From positions 372,001-436,000 of the forward strand of contig BROI01000013.1 in assembly GCA_027923505.1 (NCBI GenBank): a stretch of DNA of 64,000 nt, read 5' to 3'. Position 1 is the stretch's first letter, and the number at the start of each line of letters is the position of its first letter. The stretch comes from Mayamaea pseudoterrestris. Lineage: Eukaryota; Bacillariophyta; Bacillariophyceae; Sellaphorales; Sellaphoraceae. The notes beneath the pieces were generated by a model, which made no database searches, had not been told where the DNA came from, and saw only the letters and a list, made by a program, of their open reading frames with translations. This document shows positions 32,197 through 42,261 of the stretch, piece by piece. The translations under genes were made by a program, and so were the position numbers.

Positions 32197-33486
32197 ATGC
32201 TTAATGTCCGTCAGATACGCTTGCCTCGTTTGACATCAGCGTCTATCGCTAGATTCTACTCGAAACCGACGAAAGTCGTCAGCAGCGAACAAGGCTTAGA
32301 TTCTTCTGACACTATCACCAGTCTCCAGCACGCTCCACTCACTTCGTTTACCGAGGACGAACTATTGACGCGCGACTCTGTTCGCTGCTGGGCTCGGCAG
32401 GAGCTGCTTCCTGTCGTTCGCAAAATGGACGACCAAGGTTTTTATGATCCCTCCATTCTGCAATCACTCTTTGACCAAGGATTCATGGGGCTTGAAATTG
32501 ATTCTGACTTTCATGGAAGTGGCTTGAGCTTTACATCTGCGTGTTTGGTGGTGGAGGAGATTTCTCGCATCGATCCCAGTGTGGCTATTTTGGTGGATAT
32601 TCACAATACGCTGACAAACAATGCAGTACGATTTTGGGGATCAGACTTTTTACAGGAATTTTGGCTACCGAAATTAGCAACAAGTACAATCAGCAGCTTT
32701 TGTTTGAGTGAAGCGGAAAGCGGAAGTGACGCCTTTGCCATGCAAACGACGGCCACGCAAAGTAGCGATGGAAGCTACTTTTCGCTCAATGGTACCAAGC
32801 TTTGGATCTCCAACGCGCGCGAAGCTGGAGTCTTTTTGGTGTTTGCCAATGCCGACATGAGCAAGGGATACAAGGGCATTACTGCTTTCATGGTGGATGC
32901 AAAAAGTCAAGGTATATCGGTGGGAAAGCCAGAGAATAAGCTTGGACTCAAGGCGTCGTCGACATGTCCAGTCACGTTTGACGATGTCAAGGTTGATGCA
33001 GCTCATGTACTGGGCAAAGTTGGCCAAGGATACAAGTACTGTATCAATATACTCAACGAAGGCCGCATTGGCATTGCATCGCAACAGATCGGAATCGCAA
33101 AGGGCTGTTTTGACGTTGTCATGCCGTACATGCGTGAGCGAAAACAGTTTGGAACGGCCATTGGAGACTTTCAAGGCATGGAACATCAATACGCACAGAT
33201 TGCTACTGAAATACACGCGGCAGAACTCATGACATACAACGCTTGTCGACTAAAAGAAGCTGGTCTCCCTTTTATTAAGGAGGCGAGTATGGCCAAGTAC
33301 TACTCAAGTCAAGTTGCTGAAAGGACTGCCAGCAAGACAATCGAATGGCTAGGTGGCATTGGATTTACTAAGGACTTGCTAGCAGAAAAGTTTTACCGAG
33401 ATTGCAAGGTTGGAAGCATTTACGAAGGCACGTCGAACATTCAACTACAAACGATTGCCAAGCTGATCAAGGCGGAGTATAAGTAA
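32197..33486 (+). CDS. ACADSB: Short/branched-chain acyl-CoA dehydrogenase, mitochondrial
   Basis: 429 residues from the ATG at 32197, whose product starts with an amphipathic Arg-rich presequence (MLNVRQIRLPRLTSASIARF). FAD-dependent alpha,beta-dehydrogenation of 2-methyl-branched acyl-CoA in isoleucine breakdown, with electrons passed to ETF. Family landmarks in order: FCLSEAESGSDAFAMQTTA (FAD/substrate loop), GLKASSTCPVTFDDVKV, ERKQFGTAIGDFQGMEHQ, KEASMAKYYSSQVAERTASK, EWLGGIGFTKDLLAEKFYRD and GSIYEGTSNIQL. The EGTSN loop includes the catalytic base position of this subfamily. The C-terminal motifs match ACADSB better than the straight-chain enzymes. It is convergent with SDA1, with 91 bases between stops. 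Confidence 0.92.
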   Translation: MLNVRQIRLPRLTSASIARFYSKPTKVVSSEQGLDSSDTITSLQHAPLTSFTEDELLTRDSVRCWARQELLPVVRKMDDQGFYDPSILQSLFDQGFMGLEIDSDFHGSGLSFTSACLVVEEISRIDPSVAILVDIHNTLTNNAVRFWGSDFLQEFWLPKLATSTISSFCLSEAESGSDAFAMQTTATQSSDGSYFSLNGTKLWISNAREAGVFLVFANADMSKGYKGITAFMVDAKSQGISVGKPENKLGLKASSTCPVTFDDVKVDAAHVLGKVGQGYKYCINILNEGRIGIASQQIGIAKGCFDVVMPYMRERKQFGTAIGDFQGMEHQYAQIATEIHAAELMTYNACRLKEAGLPFIKEASMAKYYSSQVAERTASKTIEWLGGIGFTKDLLAEKFYRDCKVGSIYEGTSNIQLQTIAKLIKAEYK

Positions 33487-33577
33487 TTGCCGCTCATCTC
33501 AGCACAGGCAGGACATCACTGCACATACATAGATGATTATAATATAGACTGTTGCTATTTTCGGAAAATAAATTACC

Positions 33578-36049
33578 TTACATCTTTCTTCTACGCTTCT
33601 TGGCCAAGTGACCAATCTGCTGCTTGGCAGGCCGCTTAACAGCTGTCTTCTTGTCCATGCCCTTTGATCGAGCCTCACGACTATTCTTGGTCATTATGAA
33701 ATTCTTTTTTCGCTTCTTTTCAACATTCGTTGAACCTCCAGGCCGTTCCTTGGTTTCGAATCGCGATCGACCCGCCATGACCTTTTCCAAGCGTTCGGCC
33801 TTGTTCTGGCGCCGTTTGCTCGCTTCTGCCATGATATCCTCGGGGTTAACAGCACCGGTGATACGCAGCTTGTCTTCATTGTCAGAATCGTCATCGCTAC
33901 TGTCATCACTGAGCTCAAACACTTCGCCCTTGGCAGCAGCTCTCTTGCGACGCGCAGCCTCGCGAGGATCAGCCTTAAGCCGCTGTTCGCGTTCGACTAG
34001 CTTACGCATTTTCTTAAAATCTGACGCAGTGAATATTCTACCACTTGACACCTTTTGCTTCAGCAACTCGCGTTCTTCCCTTGTCATTTTAGAGAGATCG
34101 ATTTGTTTCGTCTCAGTAACGGTGCCAGATTCATCATCAACGCGAACAAGGTCAGGGGCTGTTTCATCATCACTATCACTGTCCACGGCCTCTTCCTTAG
34201 CACCATCTTCGCCGCCATCGGAAACGTCCTCCCACTCGCCAGATTCATCATTTTCATCACCAGACGCATCTTCCCATTCGTCAGCCTCCTCGTCGTCTTC
34301 CTCGACATCGTCATCTGCTCCTTTTGACCCCTGCCTCTGCTTCCGCGCCGCCTTGTTGGCTTCATATTCGGCGAGCAGGTCAGCTCCTTCAACGCCCGAG
34401 GCAATAGTCTGCGCTCCGTAACGACTTGGCTTGGCACCGGAACGATGCAACGCCGAACCAGCCATGCCACGATCTCTGCCTTGCAACAATCCAGGATTCG
34501 TAGAACGAACAAAATTGACCCACGACTTGGCCGCAATCGAAACACTCCGATCGCGATGATTGGCAAATCCACCAATGTCGCGCGCAAAGGCTTCAATGTC
34601 AAAGACTGTCGCTCCTTCACTCTCCTTGCTTTCTTCCTCCGACATGACGGAAGGACATCGCGAGCAAATGGCGCGGCAACTGTTGATACCTACCGCAATT
34701 TGCTCCTCCGAGCAACGCTCGGTAATAAACTGGTGAGCAATGGACTTTAAGAGACCGTAAACCTCATCGGGTGGAACCATGGAATGACAAGCTTGTACCA
34801 CGTACGCCAGAATGGCAGTCACTTCTTTCTGGTGACCGCCTATGTATTTTGTTAGATACGAGTAGAGTGGCAGCAGGAGAAGTTCGTGATTGCCTACCAA
34901 ACGCGTCACAAAGTTGATCATTAGAAGCCTTGTGTCAAACTTGTACGAGCCAATATTGCGCAAGCGTTTAAACACCGATTCGGCCAAACCTTGAGGATCG
35001 CGCAAAAGTTCCATGGCCGGATACAACTTCTTGGCCTCTTCAATAGTTCGGTCAAACTCTTGCTCCTCATCCATCCAGTCTCCTTGCTTTTCCTTGCGAA
35101 GCTGAGCCTTTTTGCGATTCTTGATCTGCCGCTCCACATGTCGTTGACGCGCCGCCGTCTTTTTGGAATGCGAGTGATAGTCAATGCGATTCTTGGTTTC
35201 GTAGTCTTCCTCCTGCTTGGCTTGCTCATCCTGCGCCATTTTCTCCTCAATGCCCAAAAAGAATCGCATGGCTCGACACATGACCGTCTTGTTGTTTGAC
35301 ATGACGGCCGACGCAACAATGGCCACTGTCTTGTCGTCTGTCCAAACGCGGCGACGATACAGTTCGCAAACAACGTCCGTCGCACGCTTGGCGGCAATCT
35401 CACTCGCCGAGTCGGTGGCATTGGAATCATGTGGACTGTTTGCATTGTCGCTTTGCATAGAGGACGTGACAATCCGATGCAAAAATGCTTGTACGGACTT
35501 GTTGAGCTTGTCATTCTTCTTGGTCTTGTTCAAATTACGCATGTCCTGAATGAAATGGCAGTAGAGCATCTCCCGGAGCGTCTTGTCAGGCACCACCGAC
35601 AAGACGCAAAAGAAAAGTTCCATCAACTCCAATGGTTCAATGGCGCCCTTGTTGCGCATAAGAATGAGCGCGCTAACCGTCGTTTTGCGGACGGTTCGAT
35701 GCAAATTGAGTGCGGCTGCCGGAAGCGTAGTGCAAAATGTAACTTTTGTTTCTGAAGTGTCATGAATGGGTTTTCCTAGCAGCAAGTTGATAAAAATACG
35801 TGCAATCCTATCACCTTCCGGTCCCTTGTAACTACTACTAGCCACGGCAGCTGCAAACTGCATGAGTTCCACCAAATCATCCGTCGGCTTGTCGGGATGC
35901 AAGGCTAGCAGGCCCAATTCACTTTCCAAACGACGAATCTGAGCGTCATAATCCTCCCTGTATCCTTCCGGATCACGCTTGCAAAGGTTTTGTAACTGAG
36001 GTAGCTTTAACGTCACGCCAACGCGTGTTCCCGCGCCCGTCGCTGCCAT
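33578..36049 (-). CDS. SDA1: SDA1 homologue, 60S ribosomal subunit biogenesis factor
   Basis: 823 residues in one exon from the ATG at 36049. SDA1 acts in nucleolus and nucleoplasm, where it is needed for late 60S maturation and export. The N-terminal conserved block is clear (LPQLQNLCKRDPEGYREDY, then LALHPDKPTDDLVELMQF), followed by helical repeats (LYCHFIQDMRNLNKTKKNDK and LHRIVTSSM). The middle holds RNIGSYKFDTRLLMINFV. The C-terminal third is highly acidic, then lysine/arginine-rich with SSGRIFTASDFKKMRKL, typical of the family, and a basic tail. The length is close to fungal and animal SDA1. It is divergent from the SR protein gene across 222 bases. Confidence 0.94.
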   Translation of the reverse strand: MAATGAGTRVGVTLKLPQLQNLCKRDPEGYREDYDAQIRRLESELGLLALHPDKPTDDLVELMQFAAAVASSSYKGPEGDRIARIFINLLLGKPIHDTSETKVTFCTTLPAAALNLHRTVRKTTVSALILMRNKGAIEPLELMELFFCVLSVVPDKTLREMLYCHFIQDMRNLNKTKKNDKLNKSVQAFLHRIVTSSMQSDNANSPHDSNATDSASEIAAKRATDVVCELYRRRVWTDDKTVAIVASAVMSNNKTVMCRAMRFFLGIEEKMAQDEQAKQEEDYETKNRIDYHSHSKKTAARQRHVERQIKNRKKAQLRKEKQGDWMDEEQEFDRTIEEAKKLYPAMELLRDPQGLAESVFKRLRNIGSYKFDTRLLMINFVTRLVGNHELLLLPLYSYLTKYIGGHQKEVTAILAYVVQACHSMVPPDEVYGLLKSIAHQFITERCSEEQIAVGINSCRAICSRCPSVMSEEESKESEGATVFDIEAFARDIGGFANHRDRSVSIAAKSWVNFVRSTNPGLLQGRDRGMAGSALHRSGAKPSRYGAQTIASGVEGADLLAEYEANKAARKQRQGSKGADDDVEEDDEEADEWEDASGDENDESGEWEDVSDGGEDGAKEEAVDSDSDDETAPDLVRVDDESGTVTETKQIDLSKMTREERELLKQKVSSGRIFTASDFKKMRKLVEREQRLKADPREAARRKRAAAKGEVFELSDDSSDDDSDNEDKLRITGAVNPEDIMAEASKRRQNKAERLEKVMAGRSRFETKERPGGSTNVEKKRKKNFIMTKNSREARSKGMDKKTAVKRPAKQQIGHLAKKRRRKM

Positions 36050-36271
36050 GGTGAATTGCTGCAAAGGAACAATTGCAAAATGAAAGGATGATTGGTTGCA
36101 AGGATCGAGCAAGATTTAAACGTCATCTTAGCGGTACTCATTTTGAAGCTATGTTAGTTCCTTTTGGCTAGCTCGCGCGTTTGAAAAGCCACGTTGAATG
36201 GCTTGGGCAGCAAGCAGCAAGCACCATCATCATCATCCCCTGCTGCTCGTGCCTCCATTCTCCTCGCGACC

Positions 36272-37321
36272 ATGTCGTCGTACGAGCCTCCCGAAATGGG
36301 CGAGGAGTCGGGACCCCGCGGTGGCGGTGGCCGTCGTCGCAGTCCTTCGCGATCACCTCCCCGCCGTCGATCTCGGAGTCGATCGCGATCACCACCATCC
36401 TACGGACGCTCCTCGCGTCGGCATCGAAGCCCTTCGCCGCCTCCGGCTGGTGGTGGGCGATATGGTGGAGGCGGAGGCTACCGCGATCGTGGCGGACCTC
36501 CTCCTCCTCCGCATCGCGACTATCCGCCGTATGGTGGACGTGGAGGAGGATACGACGATCGACACTACCATCATCGCGACTATCCTCCGCCACCCTATGG
36601 CGACTATCGAGGACCACATCCTCCGCCTCCTCATTACGGCCATCATGGTCCACCACCTCCATTCGACTATCGCGGCGGCGGCGGTCCTCCCATGCGTCGT
36701 AGTCGGAGTCCTCCGCCTCGTCGAGTAGGTCGAGCTGGTCGTGACGAAGGGCCACCCGGCGTGAGTCTGCTGGTGCGAAACATTGGTTCGCAAATCTCTT
36801 CGGCCGACTTGACGCAAGCCTTTGCGCGCATTGGAGAGTTGCGAGATGTTTACATTCCAAGGGACTATCATTGTGAGTACATATATATGTTTCTGCGGTT
36901 GTCGAAGATACAGTTCTATCCGACGCTTATTTCGTTGCACGTACCTCTTACTGATCCCACATTTTCTCTTCTTCACGACTATTTAGCCAACACTCCGCGC
37001 GGCTTTGCGTTCATTGAATTCTCTGATCCCCGACAGGCTGCTGAAGCTCGCGATGAAATGGATCGATTCATGCTCAAGGGACGCGAGATTGAAGTGGTTT
37101 ACGCGCAGGAGCGGCGCAAGACGCCGGGAGAAATGCGGACGCGCGTCGTTAATCAGCCGGCTGCTGCTGCCAGTCGAGGAGAGGAAGGCGGTGGTGATCG
37201 GGATCAAGAGACGGATCGTGAGCGCGCTCGTCGGGGCGAGTCGGAACGAGAGCGTTCGACAAGCATTGAGCGCGAGCGACAGCGATCGCCAGGGCTTGGC
37301 AAGGATGGAGAGCGAGACTAA
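36272..37321 (+). CDS. SR-type splicing factor of the SCL/SC35-like kind (RS-RRM-RS), one intron
   Basis: Exons 36272-36872 and 36987-37321 give 311 residues. The 114-base intron has GTGAGT and TTTAG ends and splits the single RRM in phase 1. The order is: an Arg/Ser-rich N-terminus, a Gly/Tyr/Pro/His-rich low-complexity stretch, then the RRM (163-245) with RNP2 LLVRNI and RNP1 RGFAFIEF. The RRM ends in GREIEVVYAQERRKTPGEMR, as in plant SCL proteins. An Arg/Glu/Ser tail follows. SCL proteins act in splice-site choice. The intron has a length divisible by three and no in-frame stop, so retention would insert 38 residues into the RRM. It is divergent from SDA1. Confidence 0.9.
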   Translation: MSSYEPPEMGEESGPRGGGGRRRSPSRSPPRRRSRSRSRSPPSYGRSSRRHRSPSPPPAGGGRYGGGGGYRDRGGPPPPPHRDYPPYGGRGGGYDDRHYHHRDYPPPPYGDYRGPHPPPPHYGHHGPPPPFDYRGGGGPPMRRSRSPPPRRVGRAGRDEGPPGVSLLVRNIGSQISSADLTQAFARIGELRDVYIPRDYHCEYIYMFLRLSKIQFYPTLISLHVPLTDPTFSLLHDYLANTPRGFAFIEFSDPRQAAEARDEMDRFMLKGREIEVVYAQERRKTPGEMRTRVVNQPAAAASRGEEGGGDRDQETDRERARRGESERERSTSIERERQRSPGLGKDGERD

Positions 37322-37889
37322 GAATAATAAGGAAAGAAGACGGAGCTCAGAAAGTTAAAGTTTGAGAGAACTCAAGAACGATGTGAAGGGATCGAGCAAG
37401 TACGAAGACGATCTGAAATGAAAATGTATGTGAATGATTCGTGACAAAAGACTAAGCAGCGAAGAAAGAAGAGCGGTCTGTTGCCGTCAAGCACGAAAGT
37501 AATGGAGCAAGTACAAGGTTTATCAAGCTCGAAGTTGAATTTAAACTAGCTATTTACTTTCAAGACTTACGCGTACACAAGATCAAGTGTCCTCATGCAT
37601 GCCAAGCGTCGTTGCGAAGACCACAAGATCTTTCAGGATCCACCTTCTTTTAGCCCGCCGTTCTTGCGCTAATACCCGGACAAGTTCATTTCCACACGTT
37701 ATCATCGCTCACACAGAGAGATGCTTCTACGTTTCTATTCCGTTCGTCGCCAATGACTCGATTCTAACGATATTGACGTCAATATCTACGTGAACCAGAA
37801 GGTCACACAATAACGTAATCGATTTAGTTCGCTAACGTTTAATCTGCATTAACATGATGAGTTGCTTGCTTCACATCGTTAATCTCGTT
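37322..37889. other. Convergent intergenic region, 568 bases
   Basis: This lies between the stop of the SR protein gene and the stop of malate synthase. Apart from an 18-base palindrome at 37769-37786 it shows no gene, repeat or RNA. Confidence 0.5.
37769..37786. promoter_or_regulatory. 18-bp perfect palindrome centred on a CRE (TGACGTCA)
   Basis: GATATTGACGTCAATATC is its own reverse complement and holds the full CREB/ATF-type octamer at its centre. It lies 104 bases past the malate synthase stop codon. It could bind a bZIP homodimer, but its place between two 3' ends is unusual for a promoter site. Confidence 0.35.
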
Positions 37890-39759
37890 TCACAACTTCG
37901 CATGACTTACACCTTCCGTTGTAGTTTGGATTATGTGCGGGTAGCAGACACTTGTCAAAAAATCATCGAGTTCATCCTTGTTCAACATGTTTTCAACCAA
38001 CTGCGCCGCCAGCCTCCACTTTCCCTTTGTGCCAGACCCACCGCATTGGCGATCGACTTCGCGCTGAATGAGGGCAGCGATACGCTCCGCTGAAATGAGC
38101 TGACGGTCATCCGCCGTCGATGCCCGTTGCGTTCGCCATTGCCAAATCTGTGCGCGACTAATTTCTGCCGTGGCGGCATCTTCCATGGCTCCATGAAGAG
38201 GGATGCAGCCTACTCCGCGCAGCCATGCCTCCGTATACGCCAACACAATCCCAATACCCTTCTCAAGTCCAGCACTGGTAATCGCCTTGTCGCGAGGAAT
38301 GTTAGGAAGCTTTAACAAGTCACTCTCCGAAACAGACTGGCCCGAATAGCCCGGAGCCGACGTAATCTGGTTTGGACTACGCATATGCTTGTCAAAAACA
38401 TCCTTGGCAACCTTGACCAGCGCAGGATGAGCCACCCACGTTCCGTCGTGCCCAGCCTTGACCTCGCGCAACTTGTCGGCCGCGACAGCTTCCATGGCAG
38501 CAGCATTCTTGGCAGGGTCATCCTTGACTGGAATCGCCGCACTCATGCCACCCATGGCAAAGGTTCCGCGCTTGTGACAAATATGAATCAATCGCTTCAC
38601 GTAGGCTTCCATCAATGGCGTTGTCATGGTCAGGAATGCTCGATCCGGCGTGACCATTTCTGGTCGCGCCTTAAACTTTTTAATAAAGCTAAACAAATAG
38701 TCCCAGCGACCGCAGTTGAGACCAATCGAGTGCTCGCGAAGCTCGTACAAAATCTCCTCCATTTGAAATGCCGCCGTGATTGTCTCCAAAAGAACCGTCG
38801 CTCGCACAGTTCCAGTCGGCAACCCAAGGTATTGCTGCGCCGTCGTAATGACATCATTCCACAAGGCAGCCTCCAAGCGCGATTCCAACTTGGGCAAGTA
38901 GTAGTAAGGACCAGTTCCATGCGCTTTGAGCGCCTCGTGATTGTGAAACAAGTACATGCAAAAATCAAAGATTGCGCCACTGGCAACCTTGCCGTTTACC
39001 GTAACATGAGCTTCATCCAAATGCCAGCCGCGCGGACGAACAAAGAGCGTTGCAATCTTATTGTTAAGCTTGTAAACCTTGCCATTGGCTGGATTGGTGT
39101 AAGAAATGCTGCCGCGAACCGCATCCTTCAAGTTTGCTTGCCCTTCAATAACATTGGTCCAAGTAGGTGACGTTGAATCCTCAAAGTCAGCCATGTAGAC
39201 GCAAGCTCCAGAGTTGAGACCGTTAATGACCATTTTGCGATCGACCGGCCTTTCGTAATGATGGTGAAACGGGTAGATTGTAAGTAAGATGCATTGGAAA
39301 GAACAATTGCGAGCTCGAGGTGCGGACAAAACGTACTGCACGATATGACAAGAGAATCACACATGTCTACTGTAACTCACCCAGTAATCTCAACGCGGCG
39401 ATCCTGAATATCCTCCGGTACCGGAGCGCATCGCCAGGACGAATCCTTGGCCGGGTCGCTTGGATCGGTAATGAATTTTAACGTTTCTCCTCCATCCAGC
39501 GCCGTCGCCTGCAGCTTGCGCGCAGCCAGCAAGTTACGGCGACGCTGATCATACTTGGAGCACAACAGTCCGAGCTGCAGATCGATTAATAAAACTATTT
39601 GGTTAGCGCAATCTTCAAATCGCATGTTTCATCACTCACAATTCATATAGAATAAGAACCTACCAAGCGCAGGGCATCCGGCGTCAAGATCTCTCGCGCC
39701 GCCTCCGTTTCGGCCGCGTGAACCTTGACGTGAAAGTCTTCGGAACGAAACTCGATCAT
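37890..39759 (-). CDS. MLS: Malate synthase, peroxisomal, three exons
   Basis: Exons 39759-39664, 39574-39381 and 39249-37890 give 549 residues, the usual length of the A-type enzyme. The introns are 89 and 131 bases. The second join (phase 2) restores RRVEITGPVDRKMVINGLNS, a conserved segment. It condenses glyoxylate with acetyl-CoA to malate. Other landmarks are YMADFEDSTSPTW, RPRGWHLDEAHV and the signature EHSIGLNCGRWDYLFSFIKK. The C-terminus is AKL, a type 1 peroxisomal signal. It serves the glyoxylate cycle and, in diatoms, may also use glyoxylate from photorespiration, which would link it to the PLGG1-like genes in this window (inference). It is divergent from the coiled-coil gene across 234 bases. 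Confidence 0.95.
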
Positions 39760-39993
39760 GGTGAATACTTGTATATGTTATAGGTCTAAAATGGCAGGGT
39801 AATTACCAAGTGCAGCAGGAACAATGTGCGAGGAACAAGCTGTTCACAGCCGCGAATGCGTTCCATCGTTGCGATGATGCGCCGCGTTTCTTGACACCGC
39901 GTGATTTAACGAGTCCCGCTTATGGTCGACAATAACGTTGCGACGTTTTTCGGATTCCGACATTGTCGGCAACGGCCAACGGCATTTTTCACC

Positions 39994-40617
39994 ATGGCGT
40001 CCCTTTCCTCGCCACCGCCCTTGACCTCGTCGAGCAGCAGTGCTCGCTACAATCAGCTCGTCCACGTATTAAAGACGGCTCTTTCCAAATCAATCAGTCA
40101 ATGTGATATCGATAGTCTCATCAAGCAAGTATACGAGGATGATGCGTCCATTTTTGCTGACGATCAGCTGCACGTTGTCATGGACAGCTTGCTTGAAAAC
40201 TTGAACGTTTCAGTTCAAAGGCAAATGCGTCACTACCTTCAAGACTCCAATGTGGAAGACAAGCTTCTTGTCGTTGATCGTCTCTTGCAAAACCTTTACA
40301 CGCAAGACACCATTCGCAAGCAGTCACTGCAAGCCGACAAGGATTGCACCCAGCGCGCCTTGGACCAAGTCAAGCTACCCAATGGACTCAAGCCCATGGA
40401 TATAGCAAACTATCAACAGTATCAAAAGCTAATGGATGAAAAGAAGAAACTACAGGAGGAAATGGACCTTGTTCAAGCAAAAGTGAACGAGCTGGAGCAA
40501 ACCAAGGCGCATCAAATGGCGCAAGTAGACCTTGACACGAACAAGATTCGAGACATTGGCAGCGACATGGAAAAGGTTGCGTGTTTGGGATCGTCTGCAT
40601 CCGGTTTGATAGAGTAG
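39994..40617 (+). CDS. Small helical coiled-coil protein, function unknown
   Basis: 207 residues from the ATG at 39994 (CACCATGG context). An in-frame ATG at 39922 would add 24 residues. After a Ser/Pro-rich start the sequence is helical: a compact block with YNQLVHVLKTALSKSISQCD and VVMDSLLENLNVSVQRQMRH, then a coiled coil (YQQYQKLMDEKKKLQEEMDL...) to near the end. No membrane segment or signal is seen. Size and helical build recall small kinetochore proteins of the Nnf1/PMF1 kind, but I cannot see a defining motif, so this is only a possibility to test by profile search. Confidence 0.6.
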   Translation: MASLSSPPPLTSSSSSARYNQLVHVLKTALSKSISQCDIDSLIKQVYEDDASIFADDQLHVVMDSLLENLNVSVQRQMRHYLQDSNVEDKLLVVDRLLQNLYTQDTIRKQSLQADKDCTQRALDQVKLPNGLKPMDIANYQQYQKLMDEKKKLQEEMDLVQAKVNELEQTKAHQMAQVDLDTNKIRDIGSDMEKVACLGSSASGLIE

Positions 40618-40756
40618 AGAGCTTTTTGATGGAGGCGTCATGTGGGCGATGAAGCGATGATCCAGATGCGATCAAGCACTGCAGCCCAACCAGAAATTAC
40701 AATTCTTAATTGTAGAACACATTAAACGTAAGACTGCCACGCATTAAATATAAATC

Positions 40757-41988
40757 TTATCTATTATGCATCATGGCGGCTGGAATAGGTCTTGGATCCA
40801 TTGAGTCGAGCCAGTCAATGAGCCACCATGGAAGCATCCGGAGTATTACAAATGCAAAGCGAGCATCCATTCCAAGTATCAACTGCGCTTCCACATGTTT
40901 GCTTTGCAACGCTATCAGGACTGCGTCAACGACCGGATCCATCTTCCAACTGAACGCTTGCGGAATATCAGCCGCCATTTTGACGAATCGTTCAAAGAAT
41001 GCCTCTCCGTACTCCGCTCGCTTGTCTTTGCTCAAATTATCCCATGTACGAGTCATGTCATTCCTCATTTGGTGCACTAACGGCGTTCCATGAAAGGAAG
41101 GATTGACAGTAGAGACTTGAATGCCGAAAGCCTTGAGCTCGGCGCGAAGAACCGTAGAGAAGCTTGTGGCAGCGAACTTGGACGGCCCATACGTTCCGAG
41201 CCCGCTTCCTCCAGGCACGAGGCCAGCCATGCTGACTACGTTCAATATGCGAGCTCCAACATGTGTTCCGTGAATGGCTTGATCCTTGAGCAAAGGTAGG
41301 AAGGCGTGGCAGACGCGAACAATGCCAAAGTAGTTCACTGCTTAAAAGAATGCAATTTCTGTCAGCATTCGAAAAGTAAAGGTGCGCCAACCATCGCAAT
41401 ACATGTTCACAACTCACCATCCATGACCTTTTGAAAAGCTGCCAGATCCAGCCAGTCCACGAGGCCGCCGATACCAATACCTGCATTGTTCAAAATCGCA
41501 TGAAGTACTCGTTTCTTGTCTTCCTTTTCGCCGGTTCGAATCCAATCCTGAACAACTTGCGCTGCTTCTCGAACCTGCTCATCTTTCGTGACATTTAGTT
41601 GAAGTGGCTTTATGTTTTTAACATCAGTAAACTGTGAAAATGATTCGGTGTGCAGACAGCAGGCAAACACTATAAAGCCTTTTGAGGCCGCCAATAGGGC
41701 AACTTCCTTTCCAAATCCTGTATCACAACCAGTAATGAACACTGCCAGCTCGTATGACTGTCTTGCTGTTGCTCCCACATTGTAACTAGACGGATCATAA
41801 TATATGGAGTTTGCACGATATGACGTGTAATGAAGCAGCTTCCAGATGCCTCGGACGAGCAGAACGACGACACAAATCGGGGTCGCCAGAAACAAAGCAA
41901 AGCTCCAGTAAATGGCGTAAGAAATGGTAGCCAAGGGTTCACAGTGCAGTCGCGCATTGACTGATTGGAGGAAGGGTCCAGGCGGCAT
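40757..41988 (-). CDS. Short-chain dehydrogenase, retinol-dehydrogenase-like, membrane-anchored, two exons
   Basis: Exons 41988-41418 and 41337-40757 give about 382 residues; the 80-base intron is phase 1 and the join restores VMDVNYFGIVRVCHAFLPLL. The ATG at 41988 was chosen; ATGs at 42045 and 42174 are in frame and possible. Residues 20-50 hold a membrane segment (WSFALFLATPICVVVLLV). The Rossmann motif is FITGCDTGFGKEVA, followed by ILNNAGIG, the catalytic serine region NVVSMAGLVPGG and the YGPSK pair of Tyr and Lys. The TGCDTGFG form is typical of the RDH/17-beta-HSD group, which oxidises or reduces lipids such as retinoids and steroids. The diatom substrate is unknown. It is divergent from the RAD5-like gene. 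Confidence 0.86.
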
Positions 41989-42261
41989 GTTGTATAGTAC
42001 TTGAAGAGTAACAGCACACGAGGATGCGTGCGAGATGCGCAGCATGCTGCCAAAGAAGAAATCCGGAAACCAAGATCGGTCCTTGGCATGTCTCACTGTG
42101 ACTTGTGTTGCGCTGCGACATCGATCGCATTGGAGGGTTCGCGCGCCCCGCGCCGATGGCCATGGATCAATCATGTCATTCGTCAATCGTTCTTTGTTGT
42201 TTATTTGATTTCACCAAGCAGCTCAAGGCTCATAATATCTTCCAGTGAGGTGAATGAAACT

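Noticed and set aside
41533-41543. GGTTCGAATCC, like a tRNA T-loop
   Set aside because: It lies inside the SDR coding exon, and no matching acceptor or anticodon stems are seen around it.
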